Positions 22,765-33,130 of a stretch of DNA of 64,000 bases are shown piece after piece. A program made the translations under genes and the position numbers. The stretch spans positions 19,850,804 to 19,914,803 of the forward strand of contig OX235277.1 of assembly GCA_944472155.2 (NCBI GenBank). The letters run 5' to 3'. Position 1 is the first letter of the stretch. Every line of letters starts with the position of its first letter. Source of the stretch: Trichobilharzia szidati (lineage: Eukaryota > Platyhelminthes > Trematoda > Strigeidida > Schistosomatidae). The notes under the pieces are model-generated. The model was not told where the DNA came from, ran no database searches, and was given only the letters and a program-made list of their open reading frames with translations.

Positions 22765-22937
22765 TCAAAATTTTGGATGCCTACATTCTGGGAAAGAAGA
22801 ATTATACTGAAGCACGGTGGATTATACGAAACCGAGTGATGCGTGGACCGAAATGACATGAGTGTACAAAGCTTCCTGCCGATTGCCTCCAACCATCTTA
22901 CATCATCAAATAATGAAAGTCTCGTGAATACAAATAG

Positions 22938-23188
22938 GGTGTGACCCTACACCAACCATAATTACATCCACATATACCTTCATTGAAATGCTATTCCAAA
23001 ATACCTCTCTTCAGACAGAGACAGACTCGGTTCGAAGTGATTCAACACTTGAGTTCCCAATTAGGCGATTTCCATTCACCCACTCGCTCCTGAATATTCC
23101 GATATTCTCTGAATGTTTTCGAGCATCGCAATTCAAATTGAGTAGTCTCATTCAAGTTGATTTGCTTGAATTGATGAATCGCCTATAA
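22938..23188 (+). CDS. Array ORF, truncated Y fused to X (copy 3)
   Basis: Third copy of the 20977 frame. The donor GTGAGT has become TTGAGT, and the frame runs into module X, ending LLELMNRL. The fusion point is near 23162. Confidence 0.35.
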
Positions 23189-23939
23189 ACATTGTTATTC
23201 CCTGGAAATGAAAGACATTTGTACACAAGCAAAACTAATCATTTTCAATTGACGTGTTGTGGTGTCATGAGGGCAGTAGAGGTTTTCATTTCTAAGCTTC
23301 ATCATTGAGGAGAAATTCTGATACAACGGCTATCTAATTACTTTGCCTACATTGAGGTCGATATTAGCATTGTAATTTAAAAAGTAGGCAAGATTTGTAG
23401 AATGCGAAGTTGCACGCAAACTTAATTTGTCAGAAAAACACAAAGTATTACAGCCATTTGAAAGAACACAAACAAACTGGAGACGAAAATCGAAAACCCA
23501 AATAGCAGTCAGCAGAATAAAATATTTCTAGAATAACACCGAAATTATACGGAGAAATCACAGACAGAACACTGCACTGACAATGTAAATGTCACTACTG
23601 ATTAAAGTGAATTCAGTTGTGAATTAACAAAATTTGTGTTCTGTTTTCACGTAATTGACGACTGAGTATACTACATCAATTCAGCGGAATCACAGGTGAT
23701 ACTCCATGAACTGAAAAGTCAAAACTGTATGATTGAATCACAATATATATATTACTGTAAACTGGATCTCATCCTAAATATTGAGGTGCTAAATAAACTA
23801 GTAGTGGTCGACTGTTTTCTAAACGATTCACGGTTGATATTAGTAAAATTTGTTTGTTATTACACTATGATTTCAATAGGATTCTGCATTATATTGTGAA
23901 TTTATATGGACATTGAGAAAAAAAATATTATTTGCTTAC

Positions 23940-23942
23940 TTC
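23940..23942 (-). other. AG-GAA-GTAAGC site in array linker
   Basis: Second-linker counterpart of 20664-20666, after a GCATTAACAG acceptor. Confidence 0.25.
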
Positions 23943-24055
23943 CTGTTAATGCATATTTTAAATAAAACAATCAATTTAACGATATGTTCCGACAGTTTTA
24001 TTGGCACGAATAGCATGCTATATACAGGTAATCGCACAAAATAATATAACTTTTC

Positions 24056-24161
24056 GATTGAACACTACTAAGTAGTGTGATTTGTCTGGTTCTTTCTTTG
24101 ATGTGAACTTAATTCTATCAGTCAGGACTAGACAAATCACACTAGTTACTAGTGTTCAATC
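24056..24161. repeat. Foldback repeat in linker 2
   Basis: GATTGAACACTACTAAGTAG ... pairs with ...TTACTAGTGTTCAATC. The stems are about 35 bp, imperfect, around a ~35 bp loop (TTCTTTCTTTGATGTG...). An equal copy lies at 25526-25631 and a relative at 5056-5111. It could be a small MITE-like element. Confidence 0.75.
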
Positions 24162-24179
24162 AGTGTATACAATAGAGTC

Positions 24180-24365
24180 CTACAGGAGGTCAAGGGTGAG
24201 TCAGAATAGATAAGTGGTAAAGTCCTGACTTCACCACCGTGTAACTCGAGTTCGAATCTCAGAAGGGACACCAGTTCCTTCAAGGTTGCAGGTACGCCTT
24301 GCCGACGATTGCCAACTAGCACGAAACTTAGTTCCAAAGCTTGTGCCGATTGCCTCCAACCATCT
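24180..24365 (+). mobile_element. tRNA-derived SINE, family 2 (linker 2)
   Basis: Head with A-box-like ATAGATAAGTGGTAAAG and B box GAGTTCGAATCTC, then a body GGGACACCAGTTCCTTCAAG and AACTAGCACGAAACTTAG, ending GATTGCCTCCAACCATC. The same element is at 25650-25835 and a decayed one at 31693-31870. It looks tRNA-like only over the head, so it is not a functional tRNA gene. Confidence 0.7.
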
Positions 24366-24404
24366 TACATCATCAAATAATGAAAGTCTCGTGAATACAA
24401 ATAG

Positions 24405-24655
24405 GGTGTGACCCTACACCAACCATAATTACATCCACATATACCTTCATTGAAATGCTATTCCAAAATACCTCTCTTCAGACAGAGACAGACTCGGTTC
24501 GAAGTGATTCAACACTTGAGTTCCAAATTACGCGATTTCCATTCACCCACTCGCTCCTGAATATTCCGATATTCTCTGAATGTTTTCGAGCATCGCAATT
24601 CAAATTGAGTAGTCTCATTCAAGTTCATTTGCTTGAATTGATGAATCGCCTATAA
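24405..24655 (+). CDS. Array ORF, truncated Y fused to X (copy 4)
   Basis: Fourth copy of the 20977 frame, again fused to X and ending LLELMNRL, with an R to T change in QITRFPF. Confidence 0.35.
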
Positions 24656-25409
24656 ACATTGTTATTCCCTGGAAATGAAAGACATTTGTACACAAGCAAA
24701 ACTAATCATTTTCAATTGACGTGTTGTGGTGTCATGAGGGCAGTAGAGATTTTCATTTCTAAGCTTCATCATTGAGGAGAAATTCTGATACAACGGCTAT
24801 CTAATTACTTTGCCTACATTGAGGTCGATATTAGCATTGTAATTTAAAAAGTAGGCAAGATTTGTAGAATGCGAAGTTGCACGCAAACTTAATTTGTCAG
24901 AAAAACACAAAGTATTACAGCCATTTGAAAGAACACAAACAAACTGGAGACGAAAATCGAAAACCCGAATAGCAGTCAGCAGAATAAAATATTTCTAGAA
25001 TAACACCGAAATTATACGGAGAAATCACAGACAGAACACTGCACTGACAATGTAAATGTCACTACTGATTAAAGTGAATTCAGTTGTGAATTAACAAAAT
25101 TTGTGTACCGTTTTCACGTAATTGACGACTGAGTATACTACATCAATTCAGCGGAATCACAGGTGATACTCCATGAACTGAAAAGTCAAAACTGTAAGAT
25201 TGAATCACAATATATATATATTACTGTAAACTGGATCTCATCCTAAATATTGAGGTGCTAAATAAACTAGTAGTGGTCGACTGTTTTCTAAACGATTCAC
25301 GGTTGATATTAGTAAAATTTGTTTGTTATTACACTATGATTTCAATAGGATTCTGCATTATATTTTGAATTTATAAGGATTTTTTTCAGACAAATATTGA
25401 ATGACTTAC

Positions 25410-25415
25410 AATTCT
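25410..25415 (-). other. 6-nt micro-exon candidate in array linker
   Basis: Minus strand ATATGCTTCAG|AGAATT|GTAAGTCATT. Third-linker counterpart of 20664-20666, here with six bases between the splice sites. Confidence 0.3.
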
Positions 25416-25525
25416 CTGAAGCATATTTGACGTAAATAAATCAAATTATCGATATGTTGCGACCAATTTTATTGTACCCGAGACATGCTATATACAGGTG
25501 ATTGCACAAAATAATATAACTTTTC

Positions 25526-25631
25526 GATTGAACACTACTAAGTAGTGTGATTTGTCTGGTTCTTTCTTTGATGTGAACTTAATTCTATCAGTCAGGACTA
25601 GACAAATCACACTAGTTACTAGTGTTCAATC
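25526..25631. repeat. Foldback repeat in linker 3
   Basis: Direct copy of 24056-24161, carried along by the tandem duplication. Confidence 0.75.
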
Positions 25632-25649
25632 AGTGTATACAATAGAGTC

Positions 25650-25835
25650 CTACAGGAGGTCAAGGGTGAGTCAGAATAGATCAGTGGTAACGTCCTAACT
25701 TCACCACTGTGTAACTCGAGTTCGAATCTCAGAAGGGACACCAGTTCCTTCAAGGTTGCAGGTACGCCTTGCCGAAGATTGCCAACTAGCACGAAACTTA
25801 GTTCCAAAGCTTGTGCCGATTGCCTCCAACCATCT
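25650..25835 (+). mobile_element. tRNA-derived SINE, family 2 (linker 3)
   Basis: Copy of 24180-24365 with a better A box (ATAGATCAGTGGTAACG) and the same B box. Confidence 0.7.
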
Positions 25836-25874
25836 TACATCATCAAATAATGAAAGTCTCGTGAATACAAATAG

Positions 25875-26125
25875 GGTGTGACCCTACACCAACCATAATT
25901 ACATCCACATATACCTTCATTGAAATGCTATTCCAAAATACCTCTCTTCAGACAGAGACAGACTCGGTTCGAAGTGATTCAACACTTGAGTTCCAAATTA
26001 GGCGATTTCCATTCACCCACTCGCTCCTGAATATTCCGATATTCTCTGAATGTTATCGAGCATCGCAATTCAAAGTGAGTAATCTCATTCAATTTGAAGT
26101 AGCAATTCTGAGGGATGAAGGTTGA
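25875..26125 (+). CDS. Conserved array ORF, module Y copy 5
   Basis: Fifth copy of the 20977 frame. It keeps QFK|GTGAGT and ends VAILRDEG like copies 1 and 2. Confidence 0.4.
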
Positions 26126-26297
26126 GAGTCCGCCTGCTCGTTGTCAGGCCATATTCTAGATTGTATATTTTCTCAGTCATATAAATGTCTGAGAATAATT
26201 GTAATTTGTGAGGATTTAGGAAATACTAGAAATCTTTTCAACGCGACTACATTTAACTCACATATTTGAATACATAAAAAAGCATCATAAATCTTAC

Positions 26298-26343
26298 CAG
26301 CTTTTGTATAAATTAAATAGAAACACATTATTAACATAAGCAT
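26298..26343 (-). CDS. Signal-peptide first exon in array, module Y copy 5
   Basis: ATG 26343 gives MLMLIMCFYLIYTKA plus one base, then AGCTG|GTAAGATTT. The ATATAAGG box is kept 32 bases upstream. This copy is the outermost on the minus strand, so a transcript from it would run through the rest of the array and its splice-like sites. Confidence 0.5.
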
Positions 26344-26749
26344 GAAATGTTTACATGCAAGAATGAATGAATTTGCCTTATATGTAATTTTCAAATGATC
26401 CAGATACGCATGAAACACATTGAGACTGCGGATAAATAAGACAAACATTTGTGATAAATTGAGATGCAATATGAGTATCAGCGAATCAGGCAATAGTCGA
26501 TTAGTAATTTTTCTACGTAATAATGTTATTTCCAATGCCATGCTAACACCAGTGCTACAAGAGAATTTGATGCATGTTCATTAACCTGTAGATTGGAAAC
26601 CGAATTGCCGTGTGAAACAACCGGAGGACGGTTTTTATCAATGAGATAACTGTACCGGTATCAGGCTACTTTACGTTCTAATCAAAATTTTGGATGCCTA
26701 CATTCTGGGAAAGAAGAATTATACTGAAGCACGGTGGATTATGCTAAAC

Positions 26750-27055
26750 CGAATATTTCGCGCCCTACTATTTCTTCAGTATGAATGATCATTGCTAACA
26801 GTCTGGTACAAACTCAGAGTTTTATTTCATCTCCGTTGATTCTGAGATTTTTCTACTTCGAATTTATTTGGGAACTCTCTCGACATGACAGAATGAACTA
26901 CTGCATTGTATAGTTGTATGATTATGATGCGTCTCTAATGATTCACAACTGAAATCACTATGACACTATCATGGGGAATATAAGATAGTGTATCTGCTAT
27001 CACGATTGGTGTTCCTTATTTTGGTGAAGATATTCATAAGGCACATCGGGGCATT
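26750..27055. other. No gene seen
   Basis: Transition between the array and an old RTE remnant. Nothing recognised. Confidence 0.45.
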
Positions 27056-27059
27056 CTAT

Positions 27060-27710
27060 AATGAGGATACGTTGGAGTGAAGTCTGAATATATGCTTTAT
27101 ATCATCCTGTCATACAAACTAAAGGATGTTGATGCGAAAATCAACAAACTGATAGGAAAAGCAGTGAAACCAGAAATTAAGGTGAACATTAGGAAGACAA
27201 AGATGATTGAGGTACACAGCCATTCACACAACACCAATCTTATCAAATGAGAGAAACCTTAGGGAATTCATCCCTTTTACTAACACGGATAACATCTGAT
27301 CAAATGTAAGCGACATTGATTTGGATGTCAAATCCATGATTGAGAAAGCAATACTGACGTTCACTACTCAGAAATAAGTGAAGGGAACCACGTTATTATA
27401 CACGGACTAAGTTCCTAATTTCCATCACCAATGTCAAGTCATTTCTTTCAGGCGGTTCATAGATTTGGTGCACACCTCACTGAAAGCATTCACAACAGGT
27501 TGCAAAGTGTCATTGACTGTCGTATTCACCCAATACCGAAGATCAGATGAGAAGCAAGAAGGAATAAGAGATAAGGATATCTAGCTGGTAGAGAACTAAA
27601 CGAGAAAGTATGGCCTAATAAAAATGCAGAATAAAATGTAGGTGGTTTAGACATGAGATGAAGAGGTTGTCAAGCGGCATCACAAAAGTAACTCTCTAGT
27701 ACAACTTAAA
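27060..27710 (+). pseudogene. Old RTE remnant (post-RT and C-terminal region)
   Basis: Broken plus-strand frames align with the RTE downstream of the RT core: DVDAKINKLIGKAVKPEIKV with NIRKTKMIEV (compare LAEEASKIGLQMNIDKTEVM), then DIDLDVKSMIEKAILTF, then HLTESIHNRLQSVIDCRI, then RWFRHEMKRLSSGIT. There are many stops. It is much older than the copies at 10.7 and 38.3 kb. Confidence 0.7.
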
Positions 27711-27879
27711 AACGAAGAGGAATTTTTCAGGATATAGCATGACATAGAAAAAGCTGCATGAGGAATAATTTGAAGCTCGCCAACAAAGTTGAATGTAGTT
27801 GTAGAGATTTCAGGGCAGGCAGCACTAACAGTATGATATACATGAAATGATAAAATGTGGTTGCATATTTTCAACTTAC

Positions 27880-27946
27880 CACATTCACTATCATGAATTA
27901 GGCACGCAATACAGATAAGAAGTAGTATTTCTTTGCAGAAATTCAT
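27880..27946 (-). CDS. Signal-peptide first exon of a secreted protein (partial)
   Basis: From ATG 27946 the minus strand encodes 22 codons plus one base: MNFCKEILLLICIACLIHD then SEC, followed by TGTG|GTAAGTTG, a consensus phase-1 donor. A short polar start, an uninterrupted hydrophobic core (ILLLICIACLI) and a cysteine after it make a textbook signal peptide. A TATATAAGG box lies 31 bases before the ATG, almost the spacing seen in the array exons (32). The frame continues past the donor to a stop at 27680, but with no similarity and over repeat-like sequence. Size, phase and promoter spacing suggest the same gene class as the array exons. Later exons are not identified. Confidence 0.6.
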
Positions 27947-27977
27947 TGTGATCAATGTGCTAGCTAATTCTACGCCT

Positions 27978-27986
27978 CCTTATATA
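27978..27986 (-). promoter_or_regulatory. TATA-like box for the 27946 exon
   Basis: TATATAAGG on the minus strand, 31 bases upstream of the ATG at 27946. Array copies 1 and 5 have ATATAAGG 32 bases upstream of their ATGs. A start site 25-30 bases below the box would leave only a few bases of 5' leader. Confidence 0.45.
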
Positions 27987-28094
27987 CTGAAATTTGTTAT
28001 TGTTTACAAGTCTAATCATTCATTGCCATCAAAGAAAATGTCTCCATTTCAACTTCAGAGTTGTTGTGATTCTCTCAAAGATTATTTCTAATTG

Positions 28095-28225
28095 TATTTT
28101 AGGACAACACATTCAAGCGAACAATATTGTTTTCAATAAGCTGTCATCAGGCTTAACTCTAATATATTTAATTTTACAAATCAAATACAAACATAAACCA
28201 AACATGGTGTTTTGTTATTCTATTT
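28095..28225 (+). repeat. Dispersed repeat shared with the palindrome arms
   Basis: AACAATATTGTTTTCAATAA, then CTCATCAGGCTTAACTC-like sequence and CATGGTGTTTTGT, match 47900-48195 and the mirror region 60428-60723. The arm copies contain an extra SINE-type insertion at the place corresponding to about 28165. Confidence 0.7.
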
Positions 28226-28873
28226 TGGCGCACTTTTGACGCAATTCACTAGTTTATCATCTATTTTGAAATACTTCCAATTTTAGAATGTAGAAAATAA
28301 AATAGAGTCTTCAGTGATTTTGTAAACTAAGAAACGTATAATTGACATCTGTTAAACACTGAAAAATGTATGATTTCGTAAACGTATCTACTATTTCCAT
28401 AAAATGTTGATTCTACAAATCGGTTTACAAGAGAAAACATGATTTGCAAAATAAAGTGAATGGGAACCAGCCTACGAAAAGTGCGATTTTGTGGTTCGTA
28501 TCCTCTGCAAATGAATAAGGCATCAGTTTACTTGAATCTCGCATCTGAATGAATGGCTCATCAGAAATAAAAATAGACGCATTCATTTCTTCTGAAAAAC
28601 TTTAATCCAACTACACCACCGATTACTTCTGCGAACCGCAGTCTCAGGAACATACATTTAGGCCAACTGAATTTTGTGCTTACAAAATACAGTGTTTATT
28701 TTATTAAATTTCATCGTATATGAGTTTTTAAATATTCAGTCACAAAGATTGCCATGTTCTTCATCGTATATTTTCTGTGAAAAAATTAACTCTAACTTAG
28801 TGCACTGATCAACTAAACAGAATTCATCAAAATAAAACTCATAAAGCGAGTACATTGCATAGGAGACATAAAT

Positions 28874-29034
28874 TTATGATTTAAGCTTCTGCATTTTGTT
28901 CCAGCTACTCGCGTTGTCACTTGAACATTCAAAAACCAGAAAAAGCTCATTCCTTTCTGTTTCTTTATCACAAATTACTTTAGGATGGGCTTTGTTAAAG
29001 TTCTCTGATATCAATGTCAGCTTACTCTCCTTCC
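28874..29034 (-). CDS. Probable terminal coding exon, unknown protein
   Basis: On the minus strand a good acceptor (AGTTTATTTTCAG) is followed at 29034 by 161 nt open to a TAA at 28874-28876. The 52 residues run KESKLTLISENFNKAHPKVI, CDKETERNELFLVFECSSDN, ASSWNKMQKLKS. The composition is that of a soluble, charged protein. The frame is also open upstream to 29203, but an acceptor there is less convincing. Its own first exons would lie at higher coordinates, so it is a different gene from the 27946 exon. No family recognised. Confidence 0.45.
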
Positions 29035-29204
29035 CTGAAAATAAACTACTATGTTCAGATAGTATTCTGATCATTGCATTTTCTGTTGTATGCAGATAGG
29101 AAAAGAATAGGAATCCTGGAAATGAAAATGGAAGGAGACGTGAACACGAAAGATGTACAGGGTAAACACGAAAAACACATTTCCAAAGTGATTTGACCCA
29201 CAAT

Positions 29205-31690
29205 AGACATCACTTTATGGCATGATCATTCATAATCTTGTTATATTATTTCTCAATCACTTATGGATGTCTAGTCATTTCATAGATAACAAAATATACT
29301 GAAAGAGAACTCATTTTATTATCTCAAGATAAGCTGTGTATTTACGTCATTTAAGGTTGAAGAAAAATAATTTAAATGCGTAAACAATGAACGTGTGGAA
29401 ATAAACAATTTTATTTTCACTTATATTACTGCCACACATTAAGTAATATACTTGTATTTCCCAAATCCAATGTAGATCTTTCCATGACATCAAATATCAG
29501 TGTAGTGAAATGACAATAAACAGGTGAAGGGATGAGCATTGTTCTAAAGGAGAGATTATTAAACACTGAATTAGTCCTGCTCCCTTGCAGTGTGTATGAA
29601 ACAAATCACATAGCGTCACTAAAAGCAGTTAACGTGTTGATGTAATCTATGAATGGGATTCTAAAGGAATGGACATAGTATTCTGTATGCATTAACTGTC
29701 GAGTATATAATGATGCAGGCTATTTTATGCTGTCAAAAATAACTTTATTTCCACCACCTCCCCCACCTCAAATTTAGGCGTAGTAATGATTTCATCTCCT
29801 ATCCTAAGTAAGTGAAACAAAGTTATTTCTATTGATGAGTATTATGTTTATTCAGTAATGTAAATATAAAATATCGCTTTTCCTATAAAGTTTGGGATCT
29901 CGGCCTACACTGAATATTTATTTTTCGTTGGAAATATAACGCTCTCATGTTTCCAAGTATATTTCATCACTTATCGAATTCTGTTTACAAGTAATGTTGG
30001 AATTTAAAACCAGTCCGTATCATAAGGAAGAGATAAGTTATCCTACTGCGATACATCTATAATCTGTCTCTGTTCAACAGGATATTCTTTTGCACTTAAT
30101 TTTAAATTCCATTTCTGATCCAATGTAGGACGTTTCAGGATGGTAGATGAATTTCAAAGCCTGGTGAAAAGTGGAAATATGAAACTGATTACGGAATGCG
30201 AACTGGTGAAAGCATCTTATTTCCTATGTGTGTGTGTGTATTTTCGTATTCGTGTCTACCCGCACTTCAGTGGTTCAAAATGCAAAGAAGAGGCTTTTCG
30301 TTCTGCCAAAATATTGTGGCTGTACCCACTGCAGAAGTATTTGTATTGGAGAAAACTTCTCTGTGGATAAGAAAGGTTTCCAGAGAGCTTTACTACTTGG
30401 AAAGATCAGAGTTTTCGAAGGGTATTCTGATGACATTGTTCTCATACAAACTGTTAACTGCAGATAGTATCAAAAACCGGAGATAATAACCCAATACATT
30501 TGTGGATAAATCTGGTGTTATGTTTAACACTGCCACTCCATGATCTCAGTAATGAAATACTAGTGTGTGAAGTTGATCGAATTCGAGGGTGCCAGACGAC
30601 TAGCTTCGTTACTTAATCCTCCAAAGTCTGCACCATATTCTAACCATGATACAGGCGATAAATTGAGATGACATTCAGATAGATTAACCACATCAGTTTC
30701 CATCACGGAAAAGTCTAAGCGACTGCATAATACGTCAATCATGCGATTCAGTATTTAGGAGATAGGCTGTAATGTTGTCCTTGCGAGTTTCAGTCTCACC
30801 TTTTCAATGTCATAGCATATGTTGTTTTTTGAAATGTAGCAGAACTTACTGTTAAGTCAGTAGATGAAAACTTATTCTTGATGAATGGTTGTCATTTATC
30901 TAGATGACTCATTATGTTGGATCCGCGAATAAGCGTACTATGAATTTACTTTAGCAACTCGTTTCAAGCCGCTTACTACCCAAAGAATATCCTCAGGTTC
31001 TTGTTCAGTGCAACTTCGCCGTAATCAGCGTGTACTGGTCTCAAGAAGATGTTCACCTTAGATTCTTGTTAGTTTCCTATATGACTCCACTAGTGTGACA
31101 ATGGAAGAACCCGGATTCGATTGTCCACATGACATTCTTGTGAGAGCTGTCTGTTAGCCAAAATTGTTAGACAGCAGTTTACTTTTCATATCTTGGTCAT
31201 GAGAAAAGAACAAGAACAAAGACGAAATCAACAAGTAATCACAGCAAACTTTCCATGGGCAGATATGATTCGCAGATATATAGTTCGACCTTCGAAGAAA
31301 TGGCCACAAAAACGTGACAGAATAACTTTCAGCGAGAAAACAACAATCGGAAAACTCTGTTTCTCTGCTAATAATAATGAATAATAATATACATAATGGA
31401 TAAATATCTCTTGATATCCTCAATAAAAACTAGTCTCATGTGTCTATTTCATTCTTTGGTTTAGACTGAATTCTGAGACAGGTTTGCAATGTGGCCACAA
31501 CCTTCGGTATTTTCATATCATGGTGCACTGTGAATTGTTGATGTTGGATGATTGCAGGCAATCGTCTGTACCGAGATTTTGTCAGCACTCGCCAGCAAGA
31601 AGCATCTGTAACCATGAAAGAACTTATGTCAGTCTTAAAATTTAAACTGCTTCACCAGTTGTTGCAGTGAGAAATATAATCACCGAGCTA
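29205..31690. other. No gene recognised
   Basis: Unique AT-rich DNA. It contains a possible 30-nt plus-strand micro-exon (29779-29808), a short GT run at 30227-30238 and several unrelated 60-96 codon ORFs at 30140-30490 and 31154-31423. None of these resembles a known family. Confidence 0.45.
29779..29808 (+). other. Possible 30-nt micro-exon (plus strand)
   Basis: A strong pyrimidine tract (CACCACCTCCCCCACCTC) and AAATTTAG precede 30 bases (starting GCGTAGTAATG, ending CCTATCCTAA) and then GTAAGTGAAAC. Read from the second base it gives RSNDFISYP without a stop. It is the best acceptor among the micro-exon candidates. Confidence 0.35.
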
Positions 31691-31692
31691 CA

Positions 31693-31870
31693 GGAGATAA
31701 ATCAAGAGCACGATTAATTCAGTGGTAACTTCTTTAACCGCACTGCTTCATGACGCAATTTTGGATTTAGGAAGCGACATGGGTTCCTCCAGCTACGCCT
31801 TTCTAACGAGTGCAAACTAGCAAGAAACCTAGTTTCAAATCTTCCTGACTATTGTCTTCAACAATTCACA
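31693..31870 (+). mobile_element. Decayed family-2 SINE
   Basis: ACGATTAATTCAGTGGTAAC (A-box region), GGGTTCCTCCAGCTACGCCT and AACTAGCAAGAAACCTAG follow the order of the SINE at 24180-24365. The B box is degraded. Confidence 0.6.
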
Positions 31871-32439
31871 GTGCATTGTGATGGTGAGCAGCCTTAGATG
31901 GTGGCCAAATATTATATTGCCATGGGATTCATTTAATAACACCTTAAACTCTGCTGATGTGACGAGCCGAAATCCTTAAGTTTTAATCACAATTCTTTCC
32001 TAATAAAATTTTACAACTGGCATTTTGATTCATTTGATCAATATATGTATCTATATATATTGTTTAAGTCATTCTCACCAACTTCATTTTGAATGTAGTG
32101 GAACACAAATTTTCAAATGTTATTCTCAATATTTCTAGGGTATTGTATTAAAATTCACTCTTTTTATAACTGCCGTAGTGAAATAAAACGACCAGTCGAA
32201 TAATTGCACTTAAGATCTGATGGCAGTACCATGATGTCTGTAGGAATTCTGTCATTCCTAACCTCAGAATGCACCAGAATCTCCCATATTTCGTGTAATT
32301 GTCATGCTCTGCATTCTGCCTCCCTTGCAGCATAATTACATAAAAATTCATCTGAGAAGGTAGAAGATTAAAAACAGCCCACTGATATGCATTTAAAAAC
32401 AAAGAATTACAAGATATGAAAGGAGGTAACTGCTGACGA

Positions 32440-33130
32440 ATGGAAACATTGACGGACGAGACCCGAAATGGCAAAATCAAAATCATAACAGGTGATATGA
32501 ATGCCAAACTGAGAACAAAACACCCAGGAGAAATCATCACCAGTCAACAGTCACTCTGTAGAATGAATGAGAGCGGAAACCTCTGCACGGATCTCTAGGC
32601 CTTCCCTTAGTCTGTGAATGCAGGCAACGTGGACAGGCACAAAAATATACTGAAAACCAACTGGCTTTCGCAAGGAAGATATCAATGCGGGTGAAGTCAG
32701 TGAAACACGATGAGATTACCTAACTACTCAAGAGATGGGACAGAGGGAACGCTTGATTGACTACTTCAAAAACTCCTCAATCGACCAAACATTTCGGAAC
32801 TCATCAGGAAACAACGCCAGCAGTCACACAACTACTGGTGAACACCAATCCTCTGACATGGAGTACTTAACATCATATAAGTGCGAAGAGCCGAGAGGAC
32901 AGCAGAGCCAAATGGAATCCCCACAGAAGCTATGAAGACGGACTCTTAGACTTCAGGGAACATACTCATTTCACTATGTTAGTTTTAGGGAGAGGAGCTA
33001 GCCGATTGAAAGGAAGGCTACTTTGACAAATTACCAAGAAAGAGGGGCGTAAATATATGTTCAGGTCATCCCTAAAAAATAACGGACGTCATCACTCTCT
33101 AGAGTTCATAGGGTTATCTGAATCAATGAC
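32440..33130 (+). pseudogene. Old RTE remnant (endonuclease to RT linker)
   Basis: ITGDMNAKLRTKHPGEIIT and MNESGNLCTDL correspond to GDMNAKLGSDNTGREL and INENGELFADF of the complete RTE. NVDRHKNILKTNW corresponds to VYKHKDIHKATW. Further on there is a decayed match to the PPPTTRPTIPTTETELPVNT / GPDGIP.EA region (ending near 32935). Frames are broken and the RT core is missing. Confidence 0.7.

Larger units (their letters stand above)
19888..26745. repeat. Mosaic tandem array of two modules (X and Y)
   Basis: Module X (about 745 bp) occurs at 19888-20632, 23163-23906 and 24631-25376. Module Y (about 940-980 bp) occurs whole at ~20930-21880, ~21897-22880 and ~25812-26745. Y is cut to its first ~285 bp at ~22878-23162 and ~24345-24630, where it is fused directly to X. 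Spacing between Y starts is 979, 982, 1467 and 1470 bp. Linkers between X and the next Y (20633-20930, 23907-24345, 25377-25812) hold a foldback repeat and a tRNA-derived SINE. The end of that SINE (GATTGCCTCCAACCATCTTA) sits at every Y start except the first, so expansion came after the SINE insertion. X and Y copies appear to be several percent different at most. Confidence 0.9.

Noticed and set aside
24180..25835. tRNA genes at the A-box/B-box sequences
   Set aside because: The tRNA-like parts lack a proper acceptor stem and run into repeated SINE bodies; the same holds at 12000, 6900, 31700 and 37870.
19888..26745. CRISPR array or satellite DNA
   Set aside because: Units are 0.7-1.5 kb, mosaic and exon-bearing; there are no short direct repeats with regular spacers, and the DNA is animal.
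32148..32540. 130-codon minus-strand ORF
   Set aside because: Its first third is antisense to the decayed RTE endonuclease at 32440 onward; no motif or splice support for the rest.
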